A stretch of 64,000 bases of DNA from Oscillatoria sp. SIO1A7. Lineage in GTDB: Bacteria > Cyanobacteriota > Cyanobacteriia > Cyanobacteriales > Laspinemataceae. The DNA lies in contig JAAHFN010000001.1 of assembly GCA_010672965.1 (NCBI GenBank), positions 330,118 through 394,117 of the forward strand, written 5' to 3'. The notes beneath the pieces are model-generated. The model did no database searches, was not told the DNA's origin, and saw nothing but the letters and a program-made list of their open reading frames with translations. Below are positions 25,488 through 34,538 of the stretch, piece after piece. Position numbers and translations under genes: made by a program. How positions within the stretch are numbered: position 1 is the stretch's first letter; the number at the start of each line of letters is the position of its first letter.

Positions 25488-28124
25488 ATGAGGCTAATCT
25501 CGCCAACCAGATATTTTCAAAGTACAGCTAGGGCGATCGCCTCTTTCTTCCAGCCCAAACGCCTCGCTATTCTGGAAGCTTGTTTAATTGGTTTGACCTC
25601 CGGACTGGCAGCAGTTTTGCTCAAACTAGGGGTGGGATGGCTGGGTTCCTGGCGAGTCCATACCGCCCACAATGGCCCAGTTTTGTTATGGCTCCCAGCA
25701 GTAGGACTTTTAGGTGGATTGCTCGCCGGTACTTTAGTAGAACGCTTTGCACCAGAAACTTCTGGGAGCGGCATTCCTCAAGTAAAAGCAGCTCTAGCAG
25801 GGGTTGGCAGCAGCCTTAATGGGCGGATAGCTTTTGTTAAATTAGCTAACAGCATTTTAGTGGTTGCCTCTGGATTGACTTTAGGAAGACAAGGGCCGAC
25901 AGTACAAATTGGAGCTGCGATCGCCGCTCAGCTAAGCCGCTGGTTTCCTACTTCCCCCGACCACCGCCGCCAGCTCATTGCCGCCGGAGCTGCAGCCGGA
26001 TTGGCAGCGGGTTTTAACGCTCCCATCGCTGGCGTTCTCTTTGTAGTCGAAGATTTAATTTACGACTTATCCAGCATCACCCTCGGCCCAGCCATCATGG
26101 CTTCTTTCATTGGTGCCGTGGTATCTCGAATTCTCGGGGGTCAGAACCTAAACCTCCATCTGAATCTCAATGAGTCTCATATAACCTTTTCCTTGACGGA
26201 ACTTCCCTTCTATCTCATGTTGGGAATTCTCGCTGGAGCATTTGGCGCGCTTTTTCATAAAGGAATTGTTGGCGCTACCATTTTCAATCGTAAAGTTCTG
26301 CGCGCCAGTATGCCCTTGCGAGTAGGACTGGCTGGATTAATTTGCGGTCTTGTGGTGGCCATTTTGCCGGAACATTTCCGCAATAATAGCGGTTTGCGCG
26401 AGTTTCTCTTAACTGGAGAGGCGGGGTTGGTCACAACGGCGATCGCCTTTATAACCCACTTTATACTTACAGTCGTCGCGGCAGGGTCTGGTGCCCCCGG
26501 CGGCTTATTTGCTCCTTCACTAATTCTCGGCTCTTCCCTGGGCTACTTGGTTGGCTTGTGGCAGTGGGACATAGTAGCGATCGGCGAACCCAGCAGCTAT
26601 GCTCTTGCCGGAATGGGGGCTTTTTTTTGCGCCGTATCCAGAGCGCCAATTACTGCAGTAGTTATTATTTTCGAGATTGCCACCGATTTTAATCTCGTTC
26701 TTCCTCTGATGATTGCCACCGTAGTTTCCTACCTGGTTTCCGAAAGCATCTCTAGCGGTTCTCTCTATGACGAGCTACTTTCTTTAAATGGAATTAATCT
26801 AAAAAAAACAAAAGCCACTGGGGATATTTTAAATGAACTAAAAGCCAATCAAGTTATGCAGAGCAAGGTGGAGTCTCTTGATGCGGGTATTAGTCTGGAC
26901 GAAGCGGTGCAAGTATTTTCTGCTTCTCGTCATCGAGGTTTTCCCGTAACGAGTAAAGGACAATTAGTGGGGATTGTCAGCCAGACAGATTTGGCCAAAA
27001 TAGACAGTCTCCAGCTTCAAGGAGATATGCCTTTGAAGGATATTATGACCCACCACCCCCTGACCGTATCCCCGTTAGATACTTTAAGCCAAGTTCTTTA
27101 TCTGTTGAATCGCTATCAGTTGAGCCGGTTGCCGGTGGTGGAAGGACGCAAGCTAGTGGGTATTATTACTCGCAGCGATATTATTCGGGCAGAGAGCGCT
27201 CGTTTGCTCGATGAAACTCAGGCGAATTCCCCTAGCGTTCCTTCTTATGTAGTGTATCAAACGCGATCGCCGCAGTTAGGTAGCGGTCGCTTGTTGGTGC
27301 CTCTGGCCAATCTCGAAACGGCTCCTTTGCTGCTAAAAGTAGCTCTGGCGATCGCCAAACATAAAAACTACGAAGTAGAATGCATCCAAGTAATTCAGGT
27401 GCCCCGTCACAATTCTCCTTCCCAAACTGCAGTGAGAACTGCTAAAGCTCGTCGCCTGCTACAAAAAGCAACCCAGATGGGAGAGGAAAACCAAGTCCAG
27501 GTTCATACTCAGATTAGGGTATCCCACGATATTGTCCACAGTATTCTAGAAACTATTAAAGAGCGGCATATTGACTTAATTTTAATGGGCTGGAAGGGCA
27601 GCCATTCTACCCCTGGCGGTATTTTTGGCGATATCGTAGATTCTGTAATACGCGAAGCTCCTTGCGGAGTAATGTTGGTGAAATGGGCAAATCGAGAACC
27701 TATAGAGAATTATTGCCCCATCCCTCTATTCAACCGCTGGCTAGTTCCCGTTGCTGGCGGACCGAATTCTCAAGAGGCAGTGAAACTCCTTCCCGCTCTG
27801 CTGACCCTGGGGATTCAACCGGAAATTCGCCTTTGTCAAATCTTCTCTCCATCCCAATCTACTCTGGATGCAACGGCTCTGAAAGAAAGCAAGGAATTTC
27901 TAGAAGGCGAGGTGGATTGTTCTATAGACGCGACTCCTGTTTATGGCAGCTCTGTCTCGGAGACGACTATCGAGATTGCCAATCAATCTAATTATGATAT
28001 AGTCATTGTCGGCGTCACTCGGGGAGGGCTGTTGCAACAAGCAATTCAGGGCAATATTCCCGAAGCGATCGCCCGGGGCTGTAATGGCACGGTTATTCTG
28101 GTGCGCGGCGACAATCGCTCTTAG
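25488..28124 (+). CDS. CLC chloride channel/transporter with CBS pair and two USP-like domains
   Basis: The 878-aa product joins a CLC membrane domain (about 25-430), two CBS domains (about 450-575) and two universal-stress-protein-like domains (about 595-735 and 740-875). CLC motifs are GSGIPQVK, GRQGPTVQ and GAPGGLFAPSL. The gating glutamate of the GREGP motif is Gln135, and the inner proton glutamate position is Asp189 (VVED). In studied CLC antiporters a Gln at the gate uncouples proton exchange, so a passive anion path is possible. CBS domains usually bind adenosine ligands and USP domains ATP or related nucleotides, implying regulation by energy state. The protein sits in the plasma or thylakoid membrane. 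It is monocistronic. Confidence 0.92.
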   Translation: MRLISPTRYFQSTARAIASFFQPKRLAILEACLIGLTSGLAAVLLKLGVGWLGSWRVHTAHNGPVLLWLPAVGLLGGLLAGTLVERFAPETSGSGIPQVKAALAGVGSSLNGRIAFVKLANSILVVASGLTLGRQGPTVQIGAAIAAQLSRWFPTSPDHRRQLIAAGAAAGLAAGFNAPIAGVLFVVEDLIYDLSSITLGPAIMASFIGAVVSRILGGQNLNLHLNLNESHITFSLTELPFYLMLGILAGAFGALFHKGIVGATIFNRKVLRASMPLRVGLAGLICGLVVAILPEHFRNNSGLREFLLTGEAGLVTTAIAFITHFILTVVAAGSGAPGGLFAPSLILGSSLGYLVGLWQWDIVAIGEPSSYALAGMGAFFCAVSRAPITAVVIIFEIATDFNLVLPLMIATVVSYLVSESISSGSLYDELLSLNGINLKKTKATGDILNELKANQVMQSKVESLDAGISLDEAVQVFSASRHRGFPVTSKGQLVGIVSQTDLAKIDSLQLQGDMPLKDIMTHHPLTVSPLDTLSQVLYLLNRYQLSRLPVVEGRKLVGIITRSDIIRAESARLLDETQANSPSVPSYVVYQTRSPQLGSGRLLVPLANLETAPLLLKVALAIAKHKNYEVECIQVIQVPRHNSPSQTAVRTAKARRLLQKATQMGEENQVQVHTQIRVSHDIVHSILETIKERHIDLILMGWKGSHSTPGGIFGDIVDSVIREAPCGVMLVKWANREPIENYCPIPLFNRWLVPVAGGPNSQEAVKLLPALLTLGIQPEIRLCQIFSPSQSTLDATALKESKEFLEGEVDCSIDATPVYGSSVSETTIEIANQSNYDIVIVGVTRGGLLQQAIQGNIPEAIARGCNGTVILVRGDNRS

Positions 28125-28168
28125 AGAGTTCTTAGCTTGAGAGTTTTCAGGTTTAAATTAAATAAGAC

Positions 28169-28654
28169 TTGCGAATATTTATGGGCGCGTTGTTAATTAT
28201 CTTTAACAAACAGGAAAAGCGCTTGGGGTATTTTGCAGCGGGAACCCTGGTAGCTCAAGACGAACAACCGATTGCTACAGCAAGTTTTCCTATATCCGAT
28301 GCCTTGGCCGAACGACTATTGGAAAAAGTTGATTTTTCTCTTATGCTGCCGGATGACTTTGCAGTATAGCACTACCAACCAAAGTTAGGACAGTTACAAA
28401 GCGCCAATAGCCTTAACTGGCAAGACTTTGACTAAAGGCCGATCGCTCTCTTGCTGACTGCTTACTGCTATAATTCGCGAATATTTGCAGCGGCGCGGGG
28501 AAATGAACGTCCAAGCCAAAGAGCAGTTAAGCCAGAAGTTATCCCGACGTATAGAACAATGGTTTTAGATGAAAAACTCGGAGTTACCGTTTATGCTGAA
28601 GTCTTTTTATAATCGGTGTATCTGGCCTATCAAAAACAGAAAAAGAGCGTTTAA
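28169..28654 (+). pseudogene. RDD-family membrane protein remnant interrupted by a MITE
   Basis: The first 66 codons read GALLIIFNKQEKRLGYFAAGTLVAQDE, matching the end of an RDD domain (RLGDxxAGTxV). The frame stops at 28369 because the inserted element begins TATAG. Skipping 28367-28472 continues the frame as IREYLQRRGEMNVQAKEQL to a TAG at 28568, as expected for the C-terminal region of cyanobacterial RDD proteins. A further frameshift and stop lie within the last part (LDEKLGVTVYAEVFL, then SVYLAYQKQ). The N-terminal half of the gene is absent. It is a decayed remnant, not an intact gene. Confidence 0.8.
28365..28472. mobile_element. TATAGCA-ended MITE (family 1) inside the RDD remnant
   Basis: Ends TATAGCACTACC and GCTTACTGCTATA; a TA flanks both sides. 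Deleting 106 bases joins GCAGTA to ATTCGC in frame. The element supplies the stop codon (TAG) of the truncated upstream frame. Confidence 0.88.
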
Positions 28655-28820
28655 GTTTTGAGTTCTTAGCTTGTGAATTTTCAATTAAGGAAAAGCAGAG
28701 TTTCAAGCTAACAACTCAAACCTCAAAACTCTAACTCCTAAGCTCAAGCTAAGAACTCAAAACTTAAAACTTTCAAGCTAAAAACTCAAAACTCTCAAGC
28801 TAAGAACTCAAAACTCAAAA
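28655..28820. repeat. AACTCAAAACT-type tandem repeats
   Basis: Degenerate copies of CAAGCTAAGAACTCAAAACT fill the gap between the RDD remnant and the reductase gene. No coding potential. Confidence 0.75.
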
Positions 28821-29951
28821 CTAACTTCTACCCGGAATGAGGCCGCTGCTCAGGCGTTTTAGGGCACTGTTTACGACTTCGCTGTAACGCAGTTCGCCAC
28901 AGAGAATCTGAGCCATTTTTTGGGTGGCAACGGGTCTTTTGACTCCGACTTTGTAGCCGATGCCAGGGAAGCGATAGAATGCTTGCGCTAACCGTTGCGC
29001 CCAGACCATATCCGAGCCCCATTCTTCGCTCATTACTTGGGTATATTTTTCCAAAGCGTCGCCGCCGCCTCCCAAAGCCTCGTCAATGGCGATCGCAGCT
29101 TTCATGCCACTAAAAATAGATGGGCGAATCCCTTCGGCTGTGAAAGGATCTACGACACAAGCAGCTTCCCCAGCTAAAACGGCATTTTGCGTATGCAACT
29201 TATGGTCGCCATCCCACAAAGCCAAACCATGTCCGTATTGTTCGCCGTTCTTCACGTCCAATCCAAACAGTTGGCCGTATTTTGCCAAAATACCTTTGAG
29301 GTCTTGAGTGCCGCCGCCGACAAAAGTACCAATACCAATCGAATAGCCGTCTGCTTTGGGAAAGTTCCAGATATAGCCATTTTTGACTAAGCCAAAATCA
29401 AAATTGACTCTAGTATCGATTTTAGCGGACTCGGGCAATTCCACCTCTAAGGCTCCAGCCATTCTACGCTTGCGTTCTTTGAAGCCCAGAAACTTTGCCA
29501 TCGGGCCTTTGGAACCATCAGCAGCAATCAAATAGCGACCTTCTAAGGGTTCTTGCTTGGTTTTTATTTGCCAGCGATCGCTTTTAAATTCTACGCCAGT
29601 CACTTCCGTATTGTCTCTCAGTTCCGCTCCTTGAGCCACCGCTTGTTTAACCAAAAAATCATCGAAAACCTCTCGCCGTACCATCCAGATTGGTTCTGTA
29701 GTGTCGATGGTCACTTCCACTGGGTCTTCCATTTTCAAAGTGTAACGCAGTTGCTTGACTCGCAGGGAAATCGCCGGACTAAAGTCAAAATCAAACCACT
29801 CGGCGATCGCTGGCGACACCCCACCCCCACAAGGCTTATATCGCGGCAGGGCTTCTTTTTCCAGAACCAGAACAGAACGCCCTCGCTTTGCTAAATGATA
29901 GGCTGCTGTTCCTCCGGCTGGACCGGCTCCCACAATAATACAATCGAACAT
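28821..29951 (-). CDS. Geranylgeranyl reductase family FAD-dependent oxidoreductase
   Basis: The 376-aa product begins MFDCIIVGAGPAGGTAAYHL, the Rossmann FAD-binding fold. It carries the family block KPCGGGVSP near residue 40 and the second FAD motif AVLAGEAACVVDPFTAEGI. The family includes ChlP, which reduces geranylgeranyl groups of chlorophyll and tocopherol precursors. This member is shorter and differs from typical ChlP starts, so it is a paralogue of unknown substrate rather than ChlP itself. It follows frr and pyrH on the same strand after a 240-base repeat-rich spacer and may belong to their operon. Confidence 0.85.
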   Translation of the reverse strand: MFDCIIVGAGPAGGTAAYHLAKRGRSVLVLEKEALPRYKPCGGGVSPAIAEWFDFDFSPAISLRVKQLRYTLKMEDPVEVTIDTTEPIWMVRREVFDDFLVKQAVAQGAELRDNTEVTGVEFKSDRWQIKTKQEPLEGRYLIAADGSKGPMAKFLGFKERKRRMAGALEVELPESAKIDTRVNFDFGLVKNGYIWNFPKADGYSIGIGTFVGGGTQDLKGILAKYGQLFGLDVKNGEQYGHGLALWDGDHKLHTQNAVLAGEAACVVDPFTAEGIRPSIFSGMKAAIAIDEALGGGGDALEKYTQVMSEEWGSDMVWAQRLAQAFYRFPGIGYKVGVKRPVATQKMAQILCGELRYSEVVNSALKRLSSGLIPGRS

Positions 29952-30194
29952 AATACTTGAATTTAACTACTAAATGGTATGGGGCATCGGGCATTGGGCA
30001 TCGGGCATTGGGCATCGGGCGAGACCCGGAGACCGGGAGACAAGGGGACTGGGGGACAAGGGGAACCATAATAGTGAAAAGCGAATAAGTTTTCTTAACT
30101 TTTCACTCTTCACTTTTCACTCCTCCCAATGCCCAATTTCCCATGCCCAATTCCCCATGCCCGATGCCCGATGCCCCATGCCCAATTCCCATTC

Positions 30195-30743
30195 CTAGAT
30201 GGTATTGATATCCTTTTCTTTCTCTGCGAGCAATTTGTCTATTTTGCCAATGTACTTATCGGTTAGCTTTTGAACCTTGTCTTGAATATCGCGAGATTCA
30301 TCCTTAGAAATTTCCCCTTTTTTCTCCTGCTTGCGCGTCGAATCTATGGCGTCGCGGCGCATATTTCTAACTGAGACTCTCTGTTCTTCAGCAAATTTGG
30401 CCGCCATTTTCACGAATTCTTGCCGCCGCTCGCTGGTCAGCGGGGGAATGTTTAAGCGGATAACCGAGCCATCATTGTTAGGGGTTAATCCCACATCGGA
30501 GGTAGAAATGGCTTTTTCTATCGCGTTCAAGTTCTTGCTATCATAGGGTTGAATTGCAATAGTGCTTGCGTCTGGCGTGTTAATGCTAGCCACGGATTTC
30601 AGGGGTGTTTGAGCCCCATAGCAATCTACCATTATCCTATCCAGCAACGATGTACTTGCGCGACCCGTGCGAATAGTATTAAAAGAGCGTTGAGCTGCCT
30701 CAACTGCTTTTTGCATATGGCCTTCAGCGTCATCTAATTTCAC
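30195..30743 (-). CDS. frr: Ribosome recycling factor
   Basis: From the GTG at 30743 the product is 182 aa, the normal length for RRF. It separates the post-termination ribosome with EF-G. Signature segments are [21 protein letters not shown] near the N-terminus, [12 protein letters not shown] in domain II, and [10 protein letters not shown]. The frame opens further upstream, but GGGAGG lies 6 bases before the GTG and the family start is VKL(D/A)EAE. The GTG lies inside the last codons of pyrH (14-base overlap), so translation is coupled. Confidence 0.96.
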   Translation of the reverse strand: MKLDDAEGHMQKAVEAAQRSFNTIRTGRASTSLLDRIMVDCYGAQTPLKSVASINTPDASTIAIQPYDSKNLNAIEKAISTSDVGLTPNNDGSVIRLNIPPLTSERRQEFVKMAAKFAEEQRVSVRNMRRDAIDSTRKQEKKGEISKDESRDIQDKVQKLTDKYIGKIDKLLAEKEKDINTI

Positions 30744-31482
30744 ATAAACCTCCCACAATGGTTCCGACTTCTTCTCCATTTACTGCTCGGCGGATATTCC
30801 TTGGCACCGAGAGATTGAATACAATAATCGGGATATTGTTTTCTTTGCACAGGGCGATCGCCGTGCTATCCATCACCTTCAACTCTTTGGTCAATACATG
30901 AGCATAAGTCAGGCTTTGATAGCGTCGGGCATCTGGGTTGACATGAGGATCGCTATCATATACCCCATCTACTTTCGTCCCCTTAAATATCACCTCCGCA
31001 TTAATTTCCGCACCTCGCAGGGCCGCCGTTGTATCTGTAGTAAAGAAGGGATTGCCAGAACCCGCCCCGAAGATGACCACTCGCTTTTTTTCTAAGTGGC
31101 GAATGGCCCTACGTCTGATGTATGGTTCGGCTACTTCCTGCATTGCGATCGCTGTCTGCAGTCTAGTAGGTACCCCCAGTTGTTCCAGAGAATCCTGTAA
31201 GGTTATGGCATTCATTACGGTTGCCAGCATTCCCACATAGTCTGCCGTCGCCCGTTCCATCCCTGCTGATGCTGCTTTCACTCCCCTAAATATATTGCCA
31301 CCGCCTACGACGATGGCCATTTCCACCCCCGTTGCGGCAACTTCTGCTACTTCTTGAGCGATGCCGCTAACTACCTCTGGGTCGATTCCGTAGCCCAGAT
31401 CGCCCATAAGGGCTTCACCGCTCAGCTTCAGCAAAACCCGTTGGTAAGGCTTGTGCCGCAAAACCTGTTGGTAAGTGCCCAT
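30730..31482 (-). CDS. pyrH: UMP kinase
   Basis: The 250-aa product phosphorylates UMP to UDP in pyrimidine synthesis. Visible family motifs: [13 protein letters not shown] at the N-terminus, [10 protein letters not shown] for the phosphate site, and the [20 protein letters not shown]-terminal region. Hexameric bacterial UMP kinases are inhibited by UTP. It is the first gene of pyrH-frr, a very conserved pair, and its last codons carry the frr ribosome binding site. Confidence 0.97.
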   Translation of the reverse strand: MGTYQQVLRHKPYQRVLLKLSGEALMGDLGYGIDPEVVSGIAQEVAEVAATGVEMAIVVGGGNIFRGVKAASAGMERATADYVGMLATVMNAITLQDSLEQLGVPTRLQTAIAMQEVAEPYIRRRAIRHLEKKRVVIFGAGSGNPFFTTDTTAALRGAEINAEVIFKGTKVDGVYDSDPHVNPDARRYQSLTYAHVLTKELKVMDSTAIALCKENNIPIIVFNLSVPRNIRRAVNGEEVGTIVGGLCEIR

Positions 31483-31742
31483 TGAGTGACTATTATCTTA
31501 ATTCTAATTGCCTCCACCTCAAGATAGCAGCACAAAAGCATTTTGCCACGATCTCCTTGCCTTTGTCATTTGTCTTCTTATTTATTGCCATTTGTCTCCG
31601 ACTTAAGATCGATCTTTATAGCTAGTAGCGGTCAGCAGTCAGCGGTCAGCAGCTAGCTGAAACCTACAATTTCAAAACTGAAAGCTGATAGCTGATAGCT
31701 GATAGCTTTTGTGCCCAATTCCCAATTCCCAATTCCCTACCA
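31483..31742. other. pyrH upstream region and repeats
   Basis: Contains GTCAGCAGTCAGCGGTCAGC and GATAGCTGATAGCTGATAGC tandem units (about 31624-31705) and CCCAATT repeats. No gene. Confidence 0.6.
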
Positions 31743-31817
31743 CTAACTTTGATCGTCAATACCAGGCAATTCAAAATCCGGAGCGTGGCTGCCGACGGGA
31801 GTGCTGGTTTTTTCCAT
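31743..31817 (-). pseudogene. Truncated redoxin (AhpC/TSA-type peroxiredoxin) N-terminus
   Basis: A 24-residue frame reads MEKTSTPVGSHAPDFELPG then IDDQ and stops. VGSHAPDFELPGID is the hallmark N-terminus of thioredoxin-fold peroxiredoxins; the next strand and the CP motif are missing and are replaced by tandem repeats. It is a 5' stub of a lost gene. Confidence 0.65.
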
Positions 31818-32227
31818 AAGATCGATTTTTGAGATACTATATGCTTTATACAATCGCGGCTTTAGTGGAACCGCTGCTGCCACTATCGCCCCTACTACCC
31901 TAGCGGACTGTCAAATTTTTAGTTGCAATTTTCCCAATGCTTGTGGGTCCAATGCCCAATGCCAACGAATAGCTAGGGTGTGGGGTGTGGGGTGTGGGGT
32001 GTGGGGTAGGGTGTTGATTCTGAGGCTTTTTCACAGCACAGTTTTACTGACATATGGGTATCGTTAGCTCTCTTAATCCCGAAACCTCCGTCCCTGTAGG
32101 ACTTTCCGACTCCCGAAGCGCTTCGCGAAAAATAGCTGCGGGAATTTTCAAGAGCGCCCTACACCCCACACCCCACACCCTAGAGGTGCCCTTCGGCCCA
32201 ATGCCCGCAAACGATTCAGGAATTGCT
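31818..32227. other. Intergenic region with GTGTGGG repeats
   Basis: GTGTGGG heptamers at about 31976-32008 and a CCCCACACCC stretch at 32160-32181 can pair. No gene before the hydrolase start. Confidence 0.6.
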
Positions 32228-33145
32228 ATGAATCTTTCTACTGATAACCAAACTTCCCCAAGCCTTATCAACTCTTCTGCTCTAACTTGGACTTGGCAAG
32301 GTTGGCAAATCTGTTACCAAGCCCAAGGAAACACTGGGCCAGCAGTTGTCCTCGTACATGGTTTTGGTGCCTCTTGGGGACATTGGCGCAAAAATATCCC
32401 CGCTCTTGCTACCAGTTGCCGGGTTTATGCGATCGACTTGATTGGCTTCGGCGGCTCTGCCAAACCAACTCCCGGTGCGGAGATTTCTTATACTTTTGAA
32501 ACTTGGAGCCAACAAATAGCCGATTTTTGTCGAGAAGTGGTCGGCGGCTCGGCTTTTCTAGTCGGCAATTCCATCGGTTGCGTGGCAGTCATGCAAGCTG
32601 CTGTCAGCTATCCCGATATCGCCTTGGGCATCATCTCGATTAATTGCTCCCTGCGGCTGCTCCACGATCGCAAGCGCTCGGAAATGCCCGCTTATAAAAG
32701 CTTAGGAGCCGCGATCGCCCAAAAAGTTCTTTCTATCAAATGGATAAGCCAGCTTTTCTTCAAGCAACTGGCTACTCGGAAAACAGTACGCAAAATTTTG
32801 CTCGAAGCCTATCAGCGCCCAGAAGCGGTCAGTGACGAACTGATAGATATTATTCTCGCTCCTGCATCCGACCCGAATGCTGTAGATGTCTTTGTCGCTT
32901 TTATCAGTTATTCTCAAGGACCATTGCCAGAAGACCTCTTACCCATTCTTCCCTGTCCGGCTCTTCTCCTTTGGGGAACCGACGACCCTTGGGAACCAAT
33001 TGCCTTGGGACGAGAATTGGCTGAGTTTCCCGCAGTAGAAAAATTTATTCCCTTAGAAGGATTAGGCCACTGTCCTCACGATGAAGCACCAGAATTGGTC
33101 AATCCTATTGTGCAAGAGTGGGTTTTGGAACGCTGGGCAGGATAA
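32228..33145 (+). CDS. Alpha/beta fold hydrolase
   Basis: From the ATG at 32228 (AGGA upstream) the product is 305 aa. It has the oxyanion block LVHGFGASWGHW, the nucleophile elbow GNSIG, the acid in LLWGTDDPW and the His in GLGHCPHDE, so the triad is complete. The frame extends upstream through CCCAATG and CCCCACACC repeats, which I exclude. Related cyanobacterial and plastid proteins include esterase and pheophytinase-like enzymes, but substrate is unknown. It is cytoplasmic and monocistronic. Confidence 0.87.
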   Translation: MNLSTDNQTSPSLINSSALTWTWQGWQICYQAQGNTGPAVVLVHGFGASWGHWRKNIPALATSCRVYAIDLIGFGGSAKPTPGAEISYTFETWSQQIADFCREVVGGSAFLVGNSIGCVAVMQAAVSYPDIALGIISINCSLRLLHDRKRSEMPAYKSLGAAIAQKVLSIKWISQLFFKQLATRKTVRKILLEAYQRPEAVSDELIDIILAPASDPNAVDVFVAFISYSQGPLPEDLLPILPCPALLLWGTDDPWEPIALGRELAEFPAVEKFIPLEGLGHCPHDEAPELVNPIVQEWVLERWAG

Positions 33146-33278
33146 ATAATAATTTGGCATTGGGCATTGGGCATTGGGCATTGGTAAATTATTCAAAACT
33201 ACCTTGAAAAACTACTAGGTTTCTTTGCTCGGGAAAAGTCTAACTCGCTATCCCCGGCTACTCCCGGAATCAGACATC

Positions 33279-33719
33279 CTAAAACTCTATATCCCCAAGG
33301 GTAGGTATTTCCATAAAAACGCCGCAATCCCGGGCGGCTTCAGCTAGCCTATTGTCTATGGTTGCTAGAGGCAATTCTTCTCTTAGCGCCAATTCCAGAT
33401 AGGCAGCATCATAAGCCGCTAAACGGTACTGACGAGCTAGCTCTAAAGTCGCTCCCGTCGATTGTTGCACTGTATTGGCATCTACCAAAATTCTTAAAGC
33501 ACTTAACATTGCTAGGGCTTCAGTAACATCCTCTTCTCCGATCCTATTCCTTCGCTCTGCTACTAGCAAAACGTTAACAATTTCTAACCAAAATATACTC
33601 GGTACGATCGCTTCCGAACCCTCTCCTAAAAACGCTAAAATAGCTTCTGCATCATCATTGGTTTCGTCCGGCATAAACCAACTAATTCCTACGGAGCAGT
33701 CTAGTACAAAGCGACTCAA
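33279..33719 (-). CDS. VapC-type PIN toxin
   Basis: The 146-aa product begins MSRFVLDCSVGISWF with the first PIN acidic residue (Asp7). It continues with FWLEIVNVLL (Glu) and LAAYDAAYLELAL (Asp), then LATIDNRL (Asp), so all four metal ligands are present. VapC toxins cleave tRNA or rRNA. Translation starts at TTG (33719), overlapping the antitoxin stop, so the pair is coupled. Confidence 0.88.
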   Translation of the reverse strand: MSRFVLDCSVGISWFMPDETNDDAEAILAFLGEGSEAIVPSIFWLEIVNVLLVAERRNRIGEEDVTEALAMLSALRILVDANTVQQSTGATLELARQYRLAAYDAAYLELALREELPLATIDNRLAEAARDCGVFMEIPTLGDIEF

Positions 33720-34063
33720 AACCTACGTCCCTCCTCTCTCATTTCTCGTATAGACATTTCGTTATTAGAAATCTTCTGTCTGAATGCCCTAAAGCCAGCG
33801 ATCGCTGCGGCTGCATCCAACTTGCTTTCTACTGGCTTTTGTTCTATATTGCTCGCTTCCCACTTAGCGGCAATTTGCTGGCGTATTAAAGCTGCCTTTT
33901 TTCGAGCTATTTCTATTGCATTGTCGTCCAAGCTGCTCGTAGGAGCTGCTAACTCCAGGATTTGCTTCAGCTCTTCCTGGAGAGAACGACCGTGCCGGTC
34001 AGCAAGAACCTCCAGCCTCTCTACCAACTCTGGACTTATATCTTCGATCGTTATTATAGCCAT
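33716..34063 (-). CDS. VapB-type antitoxin (FitA/Arc-like)
   Basis: From the ATG at 34063 (GGAAGGAAGAGG upstream) the product is 115 aa. MAIITIEDISPELVERLEVLADRHG is the FitA-like ribbon-helix-helix DNA-binding domain; the C-terminal part (SIREMREEGRRF) wraps the toxin. It is followed at once by VapC. The upstream 45 bases are nearly identical to those before the second antitoxin at 34538, indicating a shared operator. Confidence 0.85.
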   Translation of the reverse strand: MAIITIEDISPELVERLEVLADRHGRSLQEELKQILELAAPTSSLDDNAIEIARKKAALIRQQIAAKWEASNIEQKPVESKLDAAAAIAGFRAFRQKISNNEMSIREMREEGRRF

Positions 34064-34130
34064 CCTCTTCCTTCCAGGTTTCTGTTTTACTAATTTTAGC
34101 ACCTCTTACAGCAAATAGCAATAGCAGAGA
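34064..34130 (-). promoter_or_regulatory. Shared TA operator/promoter region (also at 34539-34590)
   Basis: Both antitoxin genes are preceded on the minus strand by AGAGGTGCTAA, a short AT spacer, and ACAGAAACCTGGAA before the ribosome binding site. The identity of two copies upstream of diverging sequences suggests a conserved autoregulatory site. Confidence 0.55.
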
Positions 34131-34137
34131 CTAATAC

Positions 34138-34176
34138 TTAAACAATCCCTACGGAGCAATTCAGTACAAAAGGCAT
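34138..34176 (-). pseudogene. VapC stub after the second antitoxin
   Basis: ATG at 34176 reads MPFVLNCSVGIV then stops. It aligns with the start of the intact VapC (MSRFVLDCSVGIS), with the first metal Asp changed to Asn. It overlaps the antitoxin stop by one base, as expected for the original operon. Confidence 0.75.
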
Positions 34177-34538
34177 TAAAATCTCCTTCCCTCTTCTCTC
34201 ATTTCTCTAATAGACATCCCTTCCAACGATATTTTCTTGAGTGCTTTCAAGCGTTCGAGCCCAGTTGCAATGCTGTCTCTGTCTAGTGGTTTCAGCGTAG
34301 CAACGTCAATTCCAGCATTATGCGCTAACTGCTCACGCATCCCCTCTGCCATTTTGACGATTTTCTCAATCTGTTCTGGTGTGGCATTCCACTCTATGCG
34401 CGCTGGGGGCGGGGTTGGAGCTGCTACCTCCAGGATTTGCCTCAACTCTTCTTGGAGAGAACGACCGTGCCGGTCAGCAAGAACCTCCAGCCTCTCTATC
34501 AACTCTGGACTTATATCCTCAATCGTTATTGTGGCCAT
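34176..34538 (-). CDS. Second VapB-type antitoxin, toxin lost
   Basis: The 120-aa product is about identical to the other antitoxin over the first 40 residues (MATITIEDISPELIERLEVL) and the last 12 (MSIREMREEGRRF), with a different centre. Its toxin is reduced to the 12-codon stub. It could protect against the neighbouring VapC or repress both promoters (inference). Confidence 0.82.
   Translation of the reverse strand: MATITIEDISPELIERLEVLADRHGRSLQEELRQILEVAAPTPPPARIEWNATPEQIEKIVKMAEGMREQLAHNAGIDVATLKPLDRDSIATGLERLKALKKISLEGMSIREMREEGRRF

Noticed and set aside
32054-32227. N-terminal extension of the alpha/beta hydrolase
   Set aside because: It reads through GTGTGGG/CCCCACACC and CCCAATG repeats; AGGA and the ATG at 32228 give a normal start.
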